Source: an uncultured Erysipelotrichaceae bacterium
GTDB taxonomy: Bacteria > Bacillota_I > Bacilli_A > RFN20 > CAG-826
Assembly (NCBI GenBank): GCA_902803375.1
Contig: CADCPN010000039.1
Location: forward strand, 1 to 33,931
Reading direction: 5' to 3'
Length of the DNA stretch: 33,931 bases
Made by a program: the position numbers and the translations under genes. Below the pieces are notes generated by a model. That model was not told where the DNA came from. It made no database searches and saw only the letters and a list, made by a program, of their open reading frames with translations. Positions 17,572 to 25,131 of the stretch are shown piece after piece. Positions within the stretch are counted from its first letter, which is position 1. The number at the start of each line of letters is the position of its first letter.

Positions 17572-18474
17572 TTAGGCTTGGCCAGGTCGCTTATTGAGAG
17601 CGAGAGCGCGCTTTCGGTATGCGGTTGGCATGATTTTGACATATCGCAAGAAGACCTGACCGAAGTAGTCTGGGCTAGAAAAGCTAAGCTTATTGGCGAT
17701 ATCGATGATGGAGAGGGCGCTGGAGCGGAGCATCTCCTTAGCCTTCTCGATTTTCAGAAAGCGGTAATGATCGATGACGCCGTGGCCAGATAGCTTTTTG
17801 TAATGGGTGCACAGATAGGACTTGCCATAGCCTAAGGCGTCTGCGATCTGCTCAAGCGAAAGGCAGACATAGAGATTTTCGGCAAGATAGTCGTTCACCT
17901 TCTTTACGAATTTTTGATCAGCCACCTCGCTAGGCAAACTAGAGAAATCGTTCTCTGGCGCCTTGGTATCGCTGCGCAGCAAGCTGATGAGCAGAATCTC
18001 CAGATAGTTTTTGATGAGCTGCTCTCCCCCGAGTATCGGATGTTCCAATAGCCGCATTTTCTTTAGGGAAGGATCGCTAAAGGGGATATCGAAGGTGGCT
18101 CTTGCCTCTGCAACGATTTGATAAATCAAAGCGGACGCAGAGCGAGAAAGCGTGAGCACTTTATCTCTGAAATAGTCCATTGCGCGGGCATTCGCCTGAA
18201 AGGAAGCGATGAAGACATTCGGCGCATTTTTGCCATTAGAACGCAAGCCATGAGATTCGTTTGGGGCGTGAAAGGTCATTTCTCCTTGGCGAAGAATGTA
18301 TTCATGGCCTTCGCGGTGACAAAGGATATCGCCTTTATCCGCATAGACGATTTCCCAAAAAGGGTGGGATTCCGTCTCGGAAACAAAGCCACGACTAAAC
18401 TCGAAATAATGGATTGTGTAGATTTTCGCTATGGACAAGATGTTCCTTATCCGATGCTCATGATAGGTAACCAT
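17572..18474 (-). CDS. AraC-family transcriptional regulator
   Basis: About 300 residues: an N-terminal cupin-like sensor (HPFWEIVYADKG, then GEMTFHAPNESHGL) and a C-terminal double helix-turn-helix (LEQIADALGYGKSYLCTHYKKLSG and IIDIANKLSFSSPDYFGQVFLRY) typical of sugar-responsive AraC/XylS activators. The frame can be read from a TTG at 18504, but I list the ATG at 18474. A TTG at 18438 with AAGGA five bases upstream is a serious alternative. The gene is divergent from the PIG-L operon and convergent with the glycosidase operon, so it may control either or both. TGCAAA repeats cover its start region, suggesting self-control. Confidence 0.85.
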   Translation of the reverse strand: MVTYHEHRIRNILSIAKIYTIHYFEFSRGFVSETESHPFWEIVYADKGDILCHREGHEYILRQGEMTFHAPNESHGLRSNGKNAPNVFIASFQANARAMDYFRDKVLTLSRSASALIYQIVAEARATFDIPFSDPSLKKMRLLEHPILGGEQLIKNYLEILLISLLRSDTKAPENDFSSLPSEVADQKFVKKVNDYLAENLYVCLSLEQIADALGYGKSYLCTHYKKLSGHGVIDHYRFLKIEKAKEMLRSSALSIIDIANKLSFSSPDYFGQVFLRYVKIMPTAYRKRALALNKRPGQA

Positions 18475-18505
18475 GCAAATATTTTGCACACAAACAAGAT
18501 GCAAA
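18474..18505. promoter_or_regulatory. Candidate operator: TGCAAA inverted and direct repeats
   Basis: A perfect inverted repeat TGCAAA-TAT-TTTGCA (18474-18488) is followed by a third TGCAAA (18500-18505). The cluster lies in the divergent region between the AraC gene and the PIG-L operon, overlapping the start region of the AraC gene. That is where an autoregulated AraC activator site would be expected. Confidence 0.5.
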
Positions 18506-18560
18506 ATAAATCTATGTTTTTAAGAAATAACACCTATGAAGCCCCTTATTGCTTCGGTTC

Positions 18561-18566
18561 TATAAT
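18561..18566 (+). promoter_or_regulatory. -10 box of the PIG-L operon
   Basis: TATAAT sits 21 bases before the ATG at 18588, with no recognisable -35 hexamer 16-18 bases upstream. A poor -35 fits an activator-dependent promoter, consistent with the adjacent AraC gene. The message would have a very short leader with TAGGAG as ribosome binding site. Confidence 0.45.
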
Positions 18567-18587
18567 GCTGAGGAATAGGAGCTGCAT

Positions 18588-19295
18588 ATGAATGTGTTAG
18601 CAATTGGTGCGCATCCCGATGATATCGAAATCGCTTGCGCAGGCACTCTGGCAAAGTGCGTAAAAAGGGGCGATAAGGTTATCGTTTGCCATTTGTCCAC
18701 GGGCAATCTTGGCCACGAAATCATTCCACCCGACGAATTAACGAAGATTCGTAGACAAGAAGCCATCGACGCCGGCAAATTGGCTGGCATCGAGGTGATT
18801 GAAGGCGGATTCGACGACTTGGAGATCTATGCGGATAACGCGGAAGCCAGAAATAAGGTCGTGGAAGTGATACGTTACGCAAACCCTGACTTCATCATCA
18901 CCCACAACCCGGATGATTACATGCCAGACCACGTCGCGACGGCGAAGCTCGTATTCGATGCTTCCTTCGCCGCCACCGTTCCTGGCTATGAAAAGGGGAA
19001 GGGCAAGAGAGCTAAGCTCGTTCCAATCTTCTATATGGATACCTTGGCAGGCGTGAACTTCGTCCCTGAGGTATTCGTGGACGTCAGCGATGTCATCGAC
19101 CTGAAGATGGAGATGCTTAATTGCCATAAGAGCCAACTCGTTTGGATGAAAGAGCATGATGGCATCGACTTCGCGGATATGGTGAAAACCTGCTCCCGTT
19201 ACCGCGGCTATCAATGTGGCGCGGCCTATGCGGAAGGATTCCGCGCTTGCAAATCGTATTTAAAGGGAACGACGAAACGTTTGCTCCCAGAATGA
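18588..19295 (+). CDS. PIG-L/LmbE family N-acetyl-sugar deacetylase
   Basis: A 235-residue PIG-L protein. The zinc-binding AHPDDIE motif is at residues 8-14 (H9, D11, D12), and a second block NPDDYMPDHVATAK supplies H115. Known members deacetylate GlcNAc-PI, bacillithiol or mycothiol precursors, or, in archaeal chitin breakdown, GlcNAc and diacetylchitobiose. Being followed after 16 bases by a NagB-like gene suggests removal of acetate from an amino sugar before isomerisation or deamination. A strong ribosome binding site (TAGGAG, 6 bases) supports the start. A role in bacillithiol synthesis is less likely, as no BshA or BshC is nearby. Confidence 0.87.
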   Translation: MNVLAIGAHPDDIEIACAGTLAKCVKRGDKVIVCHLSTGNLGHEIIPPDELTKIRRQEAIDAGKLAGIEVIEGGFDDLEIYADNAEARNKVVEVIRYANPDFIITHNPDDYMPDHVATAKLVFDASFAATVPGYEKGKGKRAKLVPIFYMDTLAGVNFVPEVFVDVSDVIDLKMEMLNCHKSQLVWMKEHDGIDFADMVKTCSRYRGYQCGAAYAEGFRACKSYLKGTTKRLLPE

Positions 19296-19311
19296 AATAA
19301 AGGATAAAGAA

Positions 19312-20256
19312 ATGGATTTCAATTCTACTGTCAAAGGAAGCTTGCTTGAAGGCTTCTACCCCGAAGGCTGGGATTTTCAAAAGATCAATGAGATCACCGG
19401 CATCGACCCGGAGAAGATTTCTGAGCCTCAGCCGTTCTGGAATAAGGATTTCGTCCCGCTTGCATGCGAAAGCGTCACCGAATTCAATGCGAAGATGGGC
19501 TTTGAAATCGCCGAGCAGATTCGCCTTGCTCGCGAAAGAGGCGAAAAGATCATGTTCATTCTTCCTGTCGGCCCGATGGGAATGTATCAGTGGGCCGTTT
19601 ACTTCCTAAGAAATTGGAAAGTCCACTGCGATCACGTCTATTGCTTCAATATGGACGAATGGGCCGATGGAGAAGGCAACACCATCACCGGCGAAGCCTC
19701 CTTCCAGAGCGCGATGGAGAAAGCGTTCTATGAGCCGCTAGGCGAATACACTGTTCCGAAGAATCAGCGCAACTTCGCCACCAAAGACAATCTCCCAACC
19801 TATCCTGAGAAATTTGCCAAGCTAAGAGCGGAAGGCGCAAAGCTCGTCTTGGTCTATGGCATTGGCAGAATGTGCCACATCGCATTCTGGGAGCCGATGA
19901 TCGGCGAGGAGTTCGCAACCGATGAGGAGTGGCTGAAGCAGCCCTACCGCATCGGCGTCAAGCTTCATCCGCTCACCATTGAGCAGAACGCCATCACTTC
20001 CTTCCGCAGCCGCACCAGTTTAGTCCCCTGCCGTGCCAACAGCATCGGCCCGGGCTTGATGTTCACCGCTGATTATTGCATCGGTGGCGCCGATGGCGCC
20101 CTCTCCCGTGGCATGCAGTGGCAGGGCATGAGCCTCTGGATGACTCTCCGCTATGGCCCAGATCGCCACGTCACTTCCAGCTTCATCCCAACCTTGCCTG
20201 GAAAATTGTTCTATCTCAAGGAACTCGCTGGTCCGCTTTGCCCAGACGCAAACTGA
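19312..20256 (+). CDS. Divergent NagB-like glucosamine-6-phosphate isomerase family protein
   Basis: A 314-residue protein of the NagB/6-phosphogluconolactonase fold, longer than normal NagB (about 240-265). The FNMDEW motif (D115, E116) corresponds to FN(L/M)DEY of NagB. The second signature is changed: the usual G-I-G-x-D-G-H reads GIGRMCHIAFWEP, so the catalytic Asp is Met187 while His189 and E194 remain. A canonical NagB is encoded at 29502, so this copy is free to have a different substrate or reaction. It is coupled to the PIG-L deacetylase, suggesting that it handles the deacetylated sugar, possibly not the 6-phosphate. An AAAGGA-type site precedes the ATG. Confidence 0.8.
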   Translation: MDFNSTVKGSLLEGFYPEGWDFQKINEITGIDPEKISEPQPFWNKDFVPLACESVTEFNAKMGFEIAEQIRLARERGEKIMFILPVGPMGMYQWAVYFLRNWKVHCDHVYCFNMDEWADGEGNTITGEASFQSAMEKAFYEPLGEYTVPKNQRNFATKDNLPTYPEKFAKLRAEGAKLVLVYGIGRMCHIAFWEPMIGEEFATDEEWLKQPYRIGVKLHPLTIEQNAITSFRSRTSLVPCRANSIGPGLMFTADYCIGGADGALSRGMQWQGMSLWMTLRYGPDRHVTSSFIPTLPGKLFYLKELAGPLCPDAN

Positions 20257-20284
20257 TAAAAGGCGTCTCTTAACGTGTGATTGA

Positions 20285-20504
20285 GTCGCTGATTCCGTTA
20301 AATGGATCAGCGACCATCCGCGAGGCAGCCAACTTGATTTTCGCTATGAGGTTCCATGGCAATTTGACTGCCAGTTACTCATAGAGCCAGCATTTTCTTT
20401 GATGGCAAAGAAAAGCGTTACCTACAAGCCCAGCGTTCCTAAGGACCAATCTAAGGGGGCGGTGGGCGCGATAGATGCCTTTTCCCCGCGCTTCTATTGC
20501 GCCC
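20285..20504 (+). other. Stem-loop-rich intergenic region, candidate structured RNA
   Basis: The 400-base gap 20257-20656 has no convincing gene but three stems. Stem 1: GTCGCTGAT (20285-20293) with ATCAGCGAC (20306-20314). Stem 2: CTATGAG (20344-20350) with CTCATAG (20378-20384), enclosing TGGCA/TGCCA (20357-20373). Stem 3: a 12-bp stem of 20464-20475 with 20493-20504, all pairs Watson-Crick except one G-U. None is followed by a T-run. It could be a leader controlling the aldolase gene, a processed spacer or a small RNA. I do not recognise a known riboswitch class. Confidence 0.4.
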
Positions 20505-20656
20505 TTAACTTAAGGCGATTCGACAAAAGAACGCAAGAAACTTTCCCGTGCTATGGGGGGCGAGGAACCTATTCTCCCTCATTTCAAGCGAAGCGGCGTT
20601 GCCTTTGCAGGAACTGAAGGAATTCGCCAAGCAGTTTGATGAAAGAAAGGACGACA

Positions 20657-21493
20657 ATGTTAGTCACATTGAATGAAGTCTTGCAGAAAGCAAGAAAAGA
20701 ACATTACGCGGTCGGCTTATTCAATACCACCGACACCGATATGCTCCAGGCAGCAATCGAGGCTGCGGAAGAAGAGCGTTCCGCCATCATCATTGGCACG
20801 GCAGAAGTGCTTCTCCCCTATGGCGACCTTCCTCTTCTCGCGCCAGCGATCATCGAAAGGGCCAAAGCCGCCTCCGTCCCCGTGGTCGTTCACTATGATC
20901 ACGGCCTAACTTTCGAGAAAACAATCGAAGCCATGAAACTTGGCTTCTCCTCCGTCATGTTTGACGCCTCCGCGCATCCATATGAAGAGAATGTCGCCCA
21001 GACCCGTGAGATCGTCAAAATCGCTCATGCGATGGGCATCACGGTTGAAGGTGAAATCGGCCATGTCGGCGAGGCCGCTAATCGCGATAACGAATCTAGC
21101 GACCGCTACACCACCCTCGAAGAAGCAAGAAACTTCCTAGAAGCGACCGGCGTCGATGCCCTTGCCGTCGCCATCGGCACTGCCCATGGCGTCTACAAGA
21201 GCAAGCCGCAGCTCAATCTCGAAAGGCTCAGCGAAATCGCTGATAACCTCAACGTCCCTCTCGTCCTCCATGGCGGTTCTGGGCTATCTGACGATGACTT
21301 CCGCAACACCGTTGCCCGCGGCATCGCCAAGATCAACATCTTCACCGACCTCTGCCTCGCTGGCAACAAAGCGATACAAGAAGGCTTGGCGGAGGGACTT
21401 GATTATCTTTCCTTAAGGAACAAGAAAGTCGCTGCCATCAAAGAGGCCATTCGCCACAAGATGCGCCTGTTCGGCTCCAACAATCGTTATTGA
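20657..21493 (+). CDS. Class II ketose-bisphosphate aldolase (fructose- or tagatose-1,6-bisphosphate)
   Basis: A 278-residue class II aldolase. VHYDHG gives the catalytic D81 and zinc ligand H82; GTAHG gives H177 and LHGGSGL gives H205, completing the zinc site. These are at almost the same numbers as in KbaY-type tagatose-bisphosphate aldolase. The start at 20657 (MLVTLNEVL) has AAAGGA six bases upstream; a longer frame from 20636 adds unlikely residues. It would split the ketose bisphosphate made after amino-sugar conversion into triose phosphates. Preference for fructose versus tagatose cannot be decided by eye; the deacetylase/isomerase neighbours make an amino-sugar (GalNAc-like) route possible. 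Confidence 0.87.
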   Translation: MLVTLNEVLQKARKEHYAVGLFNTTDTDMLQAAIEAAEEERSAIIIGTAEVLLPYGDLPLLAPAIIERAKAASVPVVVHYDHGLTFEKTIEAMKLGFSSVMFDASAHPYEENVAQTREIVKIAHAMGITVEGEIGHVGEAANRDNESSDRYTTLEEARNFLEATGVDALAVAIGTAHGVYKSKPQLNLERLSEIADNLNVPLVLHGGSGLSDDDFRNTVARGIAKINIFTDLCLAGNKAIQEGLAEGLDYLSLRNKKVAAIKEAIRHKMRLFGSNNRY

Positions 21494-21515
21494 GAGAGTA
21501 GCGGCAAACGGTAAA

Positions 21516-21535
21516 GGCGAATTTCACGATTCGCC
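21516..21535 (+). terminator. Hairpin after the aldolase gene
   Basis: GGCGAAT (21516-21522) pairs with ATTCGCC (21529-21535) around TTCACG. The following bases are only moderately T-rich (GTCTTGCTTTG), so termination may be partial, allowing some read-through into the mutarotase. Confidence 0.4.
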
Positions 21536-21596
21536 GCTGCGTCTTGCTTTGCAAAAAACTGAAGGATTCACCTGTTAGCTTCTGTGCGCTAGGAAT

Positions 21597-22430
21597 ATGG
21601 TTTACGCAATTGAAAATGAGTATCTTCGCGTCGAGATTGATTCTTTTGGTGCGGAATTGAAACGCGTTTTTCTAAAAAAGTCGCGACGCGATGTTCTTTA
21701 TGATGGAAAAGGGGCTTGGGACCATAGCGATCTATTGCTCTTTCCCGTCATTGGAGCAAATAACGAATATTCGCTTAATGGCGTTAGCTACCGCGTCGCG
21801 ACTCGACATGGCTTTGCTTTTCGCAAGCAGTTTCGGGTGTTGGAAAAAGGGTCCGATACCATTCGCTTTGGCATCGAAGAAGACGAAGAGACCCTAAAAG
21901 AGTATCCGTTTTCGTTCAGCTTTGAGCTTGAGTATCGCCTGGAAGGCCTTACTCTTCTTCGCTTGGCGAAAGTAAGATCAAAACTCCGAAATCGTATTGT
22001 GTTTCAATATGGGACCCATCCCGCTTTTAAAGTTGATTTTGCAAACGCCAAACTCCACGTTTCAAAGGGTACCGCTCTTTATGTTTTGGAAAACGGCATT
22101 ATAAAGAGGCAAGTCCCTTGGCCCCACCAAGAGAATTGGCTTATCGATCCTTCCGAGATTACGGCAAGAGACACCTATGTCATCGACAATCCCCATCATG
22201 AGATTCTGCTTGAAAACGGAATGGGCCAGAGCGTGGAATGCCGCTATAACTCTCCCTATATTGCGATTTGGACGCCAGGGAGAGGCGAAGAAAATGACTT
22301 TCTTTGCATAGAGCCCTGGTATGGCATATCCCCTTATGCGGGTATGGACAAAGACTTAAGCAAAAGGATGTGTGTCCAAGAAACTATGGAAGAACAGTGC
22401 TTTGAAGATGAAATAGCATTTTGTTCTTAA
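21597..22430 (+). CDS. Aldose 1-epimerase family protein (LacX-type mutarotase)
   Basis: A 277-residue galactose-mutarotase-fold protein. It starts with the typical NEYLRVEIDSFGAEL and carries RHGFAF, a YGTHPAF block with the conserved His, and CIEPWYG near the end with the conserved Glu. It belongs to the LacX/YihR-like branch rather than classical GalM. It would interconvert alpha and beta anomers of a free sugar released by the glycosidases or phosphorylase. AGGA is very close to the ATG (weak spacing). It ends before a bidirectional terminator and faces the next - strand gene. Confidence 0.87.
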   Translation: MVYAIENEYLRVEIDSFGAELKRVFLKKSRRDVLYDGKGAWDHSDLLLFPVIGANNEYSLNGVSYRVATRHGFAFRKQFRVLEKGSDTIRFGIEEDEETLKEYPFSFSFELEYRLEGLTLLRLAKVRSKLRNRIVFQYGTHPAFKVDFANAKLHVSKGTALYVLENGIIKRQVPWPHQENWLIDPSEITARDTYVIDNPHHEILLENGMGQSVECRYNSPYIAIWTPGRGEENDFLCIEPWYGISPYAGMDKDLSKRMCVQETMEEQCFEDEIAFCS

Positions 22431-22489
22431 GCATATGCCCCAAAGGCAGTGGCTGCGATAAGCTCATCTAAACACCAACAAAAGCAAAT

Positions 22490-22517
22490 CGGCGAAGCAT
22501 CTGGCTTCGTCGCTTTT
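22490..22517. terminator. Bidirectional terminator between convergent genes
   Basis: CGGCGAAGC (22490-22498) pairs with GCTTCGTCG (22504-22512), nine pairs including one G-U, loop ATCTG. On the + strand CTTTTCTTG follows; on the - strand ATTTGCTTTTG follows. It suits both the mutarotase gene and the hypothetical gene ending at 22533. Confidence 0.65.
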
Positions 22518-22532
22518 CTTGCGGATGATTCT

Positions 22533-23405
22533 TTAGAACTCGACCGGGACTTCGATGAAGCCGATGTCGATCTTCTTGTTGTTGAGATGGAGATACTTCT
22601 CGGCGATCTTGCTGGCGAGGCGAAGGTCATCTTCGATCGCGTCGAAGATGGCGCGGAACTCGCCCATGTCAGAGGGGACGAAGAAGGCATAAAGGAGAAG
22701 GCTTGGGATACCTCTATCCTTGAAAGAATCAAGGCCATAGATCTGCTTCACGAACTTAACGAAGGGGAAGTAGGGCTTCTTGAAATCGCCATTGTCATCG
22801 AAGCAGATGGCCTCGTAGATCTCGTCTAGGCATTCGCGGAGAGTGCTATCCTTATAGGCTTCGTTATTGATCGTGTCCTCGAAGGCGAACTTCTGGGGAT
22901 TGAAGACCTCCATGCATTCGGAATCGACGTAGACTTCTTTGTAGGAAGAGGAGGTGAAGCGGAGGGAATAATGGGCGAAGGCGCCGCTATTGCAGTTGCC
23001 TTTGCTGTCTCTAATGCCCAGAAGGCGCTCGAATTCGATGCCCTTATCGATATTGACGTCTTTCTTCACATTGCCTTTGGAGACGACGTTGACGGTAAGG
23101 GTATTCTCTTCATTACGGGTGAAGAACTCATAGCTGCATCTAGCCGCGCTGGAGATAGCTAGGATCCTAGAGGGAGCCGCGGTCTTGGAGACGAACTCCC
23201 TAGAGAGGGCGTCATAGGCAGTGGAGTTGCCGCTTCGTCTTGTCTTTGCCTCGTCTTCAAGATGCTTTGCGTAGGAGGAATCCGGGGAGAGGTAGTACCA
23301 ATTGCCATCGCCGCGCTCAGGGTCGAGGGCTTCGATGTCGGGATTCCCCTTGATCCCCTGATGGATTTTTTTGATGAATTTGTCTTTGATGATGTTTTTG
23401 GCCAT
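22533..23405 (-). CDS. Hypothetical protein, no family recognised
   Basis: A 290-residue soluble protein without signal peptide or transmembrane segment. An excellent ribosome binding site (AAGGAG, plus-strand 23413-23418) precedes the ATG, and a terminator follows, so it is a real gene. It has mixed charged and aromatic content, for example GDGNWYYLSPDSSYAKH at about 32-48, SGAFAHYSLRF near 140 and a C-terminus rich in Asp/Glu/Lys. I recognise no catalytic motif. It is followed on the same strand by nothing; the DUF1232-like gene upstream of it (23500-24627) is separated by its own terminator. It seems unrelated to sugar metabolism. Confidence 0.8.
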   Translation of the reverse strand: MAKNIIKDKFIKKIHQGIKGNPDIEALDPERGDGNWYYLSPDSSYAKHLEDEAKTRRSGNSTAYDALSREFVSKTAAPSRILAISSAARCSYEFFTRNEENTLTVNVVSKGNVKKDVNIDKGIEFERLLGIRDSKGNCNSGAFAHYSLRFTSSSYKEVYVDSECMEVFNPQKFAFEDTINNEAYKDSTLRECLDEIYEAICFDDNGDFKKPYFPFVKFVKQIYGLDSFKDRGIPSLLLYAFFVPSDMGEFRAIFDAIEDDLRLASKIAEKYLHLNNKKIDIGFIEVPVEF

Positions 23406-23472
23406 ATGCTCTCTCCTTTTTAGTCGCCCTATCTTACTCGTTTTTATGGTTTAACGAAGAGAAACGATTAAA

Positions 23473-23494
23473 GGCGGGGCGTTTCCGCCCCGCC
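23473..23494 (-). terminator. Rho-independent terminator of the DUF1232-like gene
   Basis: GGCGGGGC (23473-23480) pairs with GCCCCGCC (23487-23494), loop GTTTCC. On the - strand the stem is followed by TTTAATCGTTT. It begins 6 bases after the stop at 23500. Confidence 0.75.
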
Positions 23495-23499
23495 TGAAG

Positions 23500-24627
23500 T
23501 CATTTGCCTGCGCTATAAGCCTGGTATTCTGCTTCGACCTCATCGATGACCTTGTTGATGACGTATTCGTCATCGGCGAAGCTGATCTCTCCCTTATAGG
23601 AGGGGATGACCGTGAAGGGGTCTAGGCAATATAGGCATGCCGCGAGGATGGAGGATTTCGCGGATTCTGAGATGCCAGATTCCTTATCCTCGACCCAATC
23701 TAGCATAAGGGGGAAGGCATCTAGTCCGCGTAAGCCTTCCGGAGCCTTCTCTAGCTTCTTCCTCATCTTAGAGAGGAAGAGGGAGTACTTGATGGGGCTA
23801 GTCAATAAGCCCTTGGCATCAACAAGTTTCTTCTTGAATTTCTTTTCGATCTTCTCTTGGATGGAGGGGTCTGCCACCGCATCATCGAATTTCTTCTGCC
23901 GGATGAGGATGGAGCTATGGCGGATGGAGGCCTGCGCCTCCTTCTTGGCCTCCTCTTGGTTAAGGGCCATCTCGGCTTTGATCTCGTCTAGCTTGCTGAC
24001 TTCGCTAGAAGAGACATCAAGCACGCCCATCTCCTCGGCTTGGCTCTCTAGCCTCCTGGCGGTGACCGCATCGCTAGAGCCCATATTGAAGATGGGCGAG
24101 CTTTTGAGGTCGGCCTCGAAGCCAAGGCGGATGTATTCGAAGTACCTAAGGATCAGCATGACCAGGATATCGAGGAGGATCTGGCCTAGGATCAATAAGG
24201 TGGAAAGAATCGTGGTCGCGACGAATAAGGCGTTGCGGACCCCGAGGGCGATCTGGACGTATGCCATGATCAAGATTAAGAGGCGAATGACGTACTTGAT
24301 GCTTTTGAAGATGAGGTTATTGACTCTCCTTCTTTTCTTGATGCGGCGTTTCTCCGCTTTGCCTTCGGCCTTATTCTGCTGGTTGATGATGACTTGCTCG
24401 ATGATCACTGCGGAAAGAGAAACGCCGATGAGGATGGAGTAGACGGTGACATAGAAGGCGTCGCCCCAGTTCTTGCCGAGCAAGTAAGCGTAATAGGGCA
24501 AGACCAAGGCCTGGACGACGATGTTGACGATGCGCAAAAGCCTCAATAGCTGCTTGCGCACGATATTGATGCTGGCGACCGTGTGCCCGGTCTCGATTGG
24601 TTTCTTGAATAGGGATGGCTTTGGCAT
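23500..24627 (-). CDS. Membrane protein with C-terminal DUF1232 (YkvA-like) domain
   Basis: A 375-residue protein. Hydrophobic segments at about 31-50, 56-80, 108-129 and 132-160 form four transmembrane helices, split by a very basic loop (87-101, KRRIKKRRR). A long cytoplasmic, helix-rich region follows (about 190-300). The C-terminus has the DUF1232 pattern LYCLDPFTVIPSYKGEISFADDEYVI, the match to the (Y/D)P-D-(L/I)IP…DD signature. DUF1232 proteins are of unknown biochemical function and often membrane-linked. No ribosome binding site is visible upstream of the ATG; a perfect inverted repeat occupies that place. Role unknown. Confidence 0.8.
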   Translation of the reverse strand: MPKPSLFKKPIETGHTVASINIVRKQLLRLLRIVNIVVQALVLPYYAYLLGKNWGDAFYVTVYSILIGVSLSAVIIEQVIINQQNKAEGKAEKRRIKKRRRVNNLIFKSIKYVIRLLILIMAYVQIALGVRNALFVATTILSTLLILGQILLDILVMLILRYFEYIRLGFEADLKSSPIFNMGSSDAVTARRLESQAEEMGVLDVSSSEVSKLDEIKAEMALNQEEAKKEAQASIRHSSILIRQKKFDDAVADPSIQEKIEKKFKKKLVDAKGLLTSPIKYSLFLSKMRKKLEKAPEGLRGLDAFPLMLDWVEDKESGISESAKSSILAACLYCLDPFTVIPSYKGEISFADDEYVINKVIDEVEAEYQAYSAGK

Positions 24628-24632
24628 GAGTG

Positions 24633-24649
24633 GAATGATTTTATCATTC
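24633..24649. promoter_or_regulatory. Perfect inverted repeat at the DUF1232-like gene start
   Basis: GAATGAT-TTT-ATCATTC (24633-24649) ends five bases before the start codon of the - strand gene. It occupies the position of the ribosome binding site and could act as operator or as a hairpin in the 5' end of the message. Confidence 0.4.
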
Positions 24650-25131
24650 TTTGCATTCTCTTGTTTATGCCCTTTTGCTGCGTTGTCCGATTCTATGCGC
24701 CAGGGCGCTTTCTGCGTAGGGCTCTTGCCTATGCTAATCTAGAGCAAGAGAAAGAAATCGCATACGCCAGTATCTTCTTTAGGCGGCCGCCGATATGCTC
24801 TGCGCATACATTTGCAAGCGGCAACAAAAAAATAGAGAATTTTGCTACCTATTGTGCCGATAACACAACTAGTTGACGGAATTGTTTCTAAAGCATCGAT
24901 AAAAAGCTGACTTCCTAGTCACGGATATTATCGTTTGCCCTCACGTGGGCTTTGCTCGAGTGCACTGACGCCTTTTGAGTAAAAATGCAGTCGAATATTG
25001 TAAAGAAAAAATAAGTTCTTAATCGTGGCGAGACGATGATGAATTTATAATTTTGATGCTTTTTAGGACATGCCTAAGCGATTATTTGTTTTTGAAGCCC
25101 TATAAACGAAGAGCAGTTTTGGGAGAATGGT
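24650..25131. other. Intergenic region between divergent genes, no gene seen
   Basis: The 482 bases contain no supported gene; a + strand open frame at 24661-24876 has no ribosome binding site and reads as non-protein. Visible structure: an inverted repeat CTCTTGC (24722-24728) / GCAAGAG (24744-24750), a GGCGGCCGCC palindrome near 24781, a short GCCC…GGGC hairpin at 24937-24950, and a TATAAT at 25046-25051 that might be a -10 box for the ROK kinase gene. The 25000-25100 part is AT-rich as expected of a promoter. Confidence 0.4.

Noticed and set aside
17473..17793. 106-codon + strand frame
   Set aside because: It is mostly antisense to the well-supported AraC gene.
20464..20540. GGATTCGAC-like sequence resembling the start of tmRNA
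   Set aside because: No tag-peptide frame, no tRNA-like ends and no T-loop partner; the similarity is limited to a few bases.
20399..20617. A 72-codon + strand open frame and a second open frame (20509 onward, ending in a QELKEFAKQFDERK-like stretch) in the gap before the aldolase
   Set aside because: Neither has a start with ribosome binding site; the first overlaps strong stem-loops and has an odd composition. The second is weakly protein-like but could be chance.
22533..24627. Defence or secretion system made of the two - strand genes
   Set aside because: The DUF1232-like membrane protein and the hypothetical protein have separate terminators and no recognisable defence or secretion motifs.
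24661..24876. Open frame of 71 codons upstream of the ROK gene
   Set aside because: No ribosome binding site, unlikely amino-acid composition, lies in a divergent promoter region.
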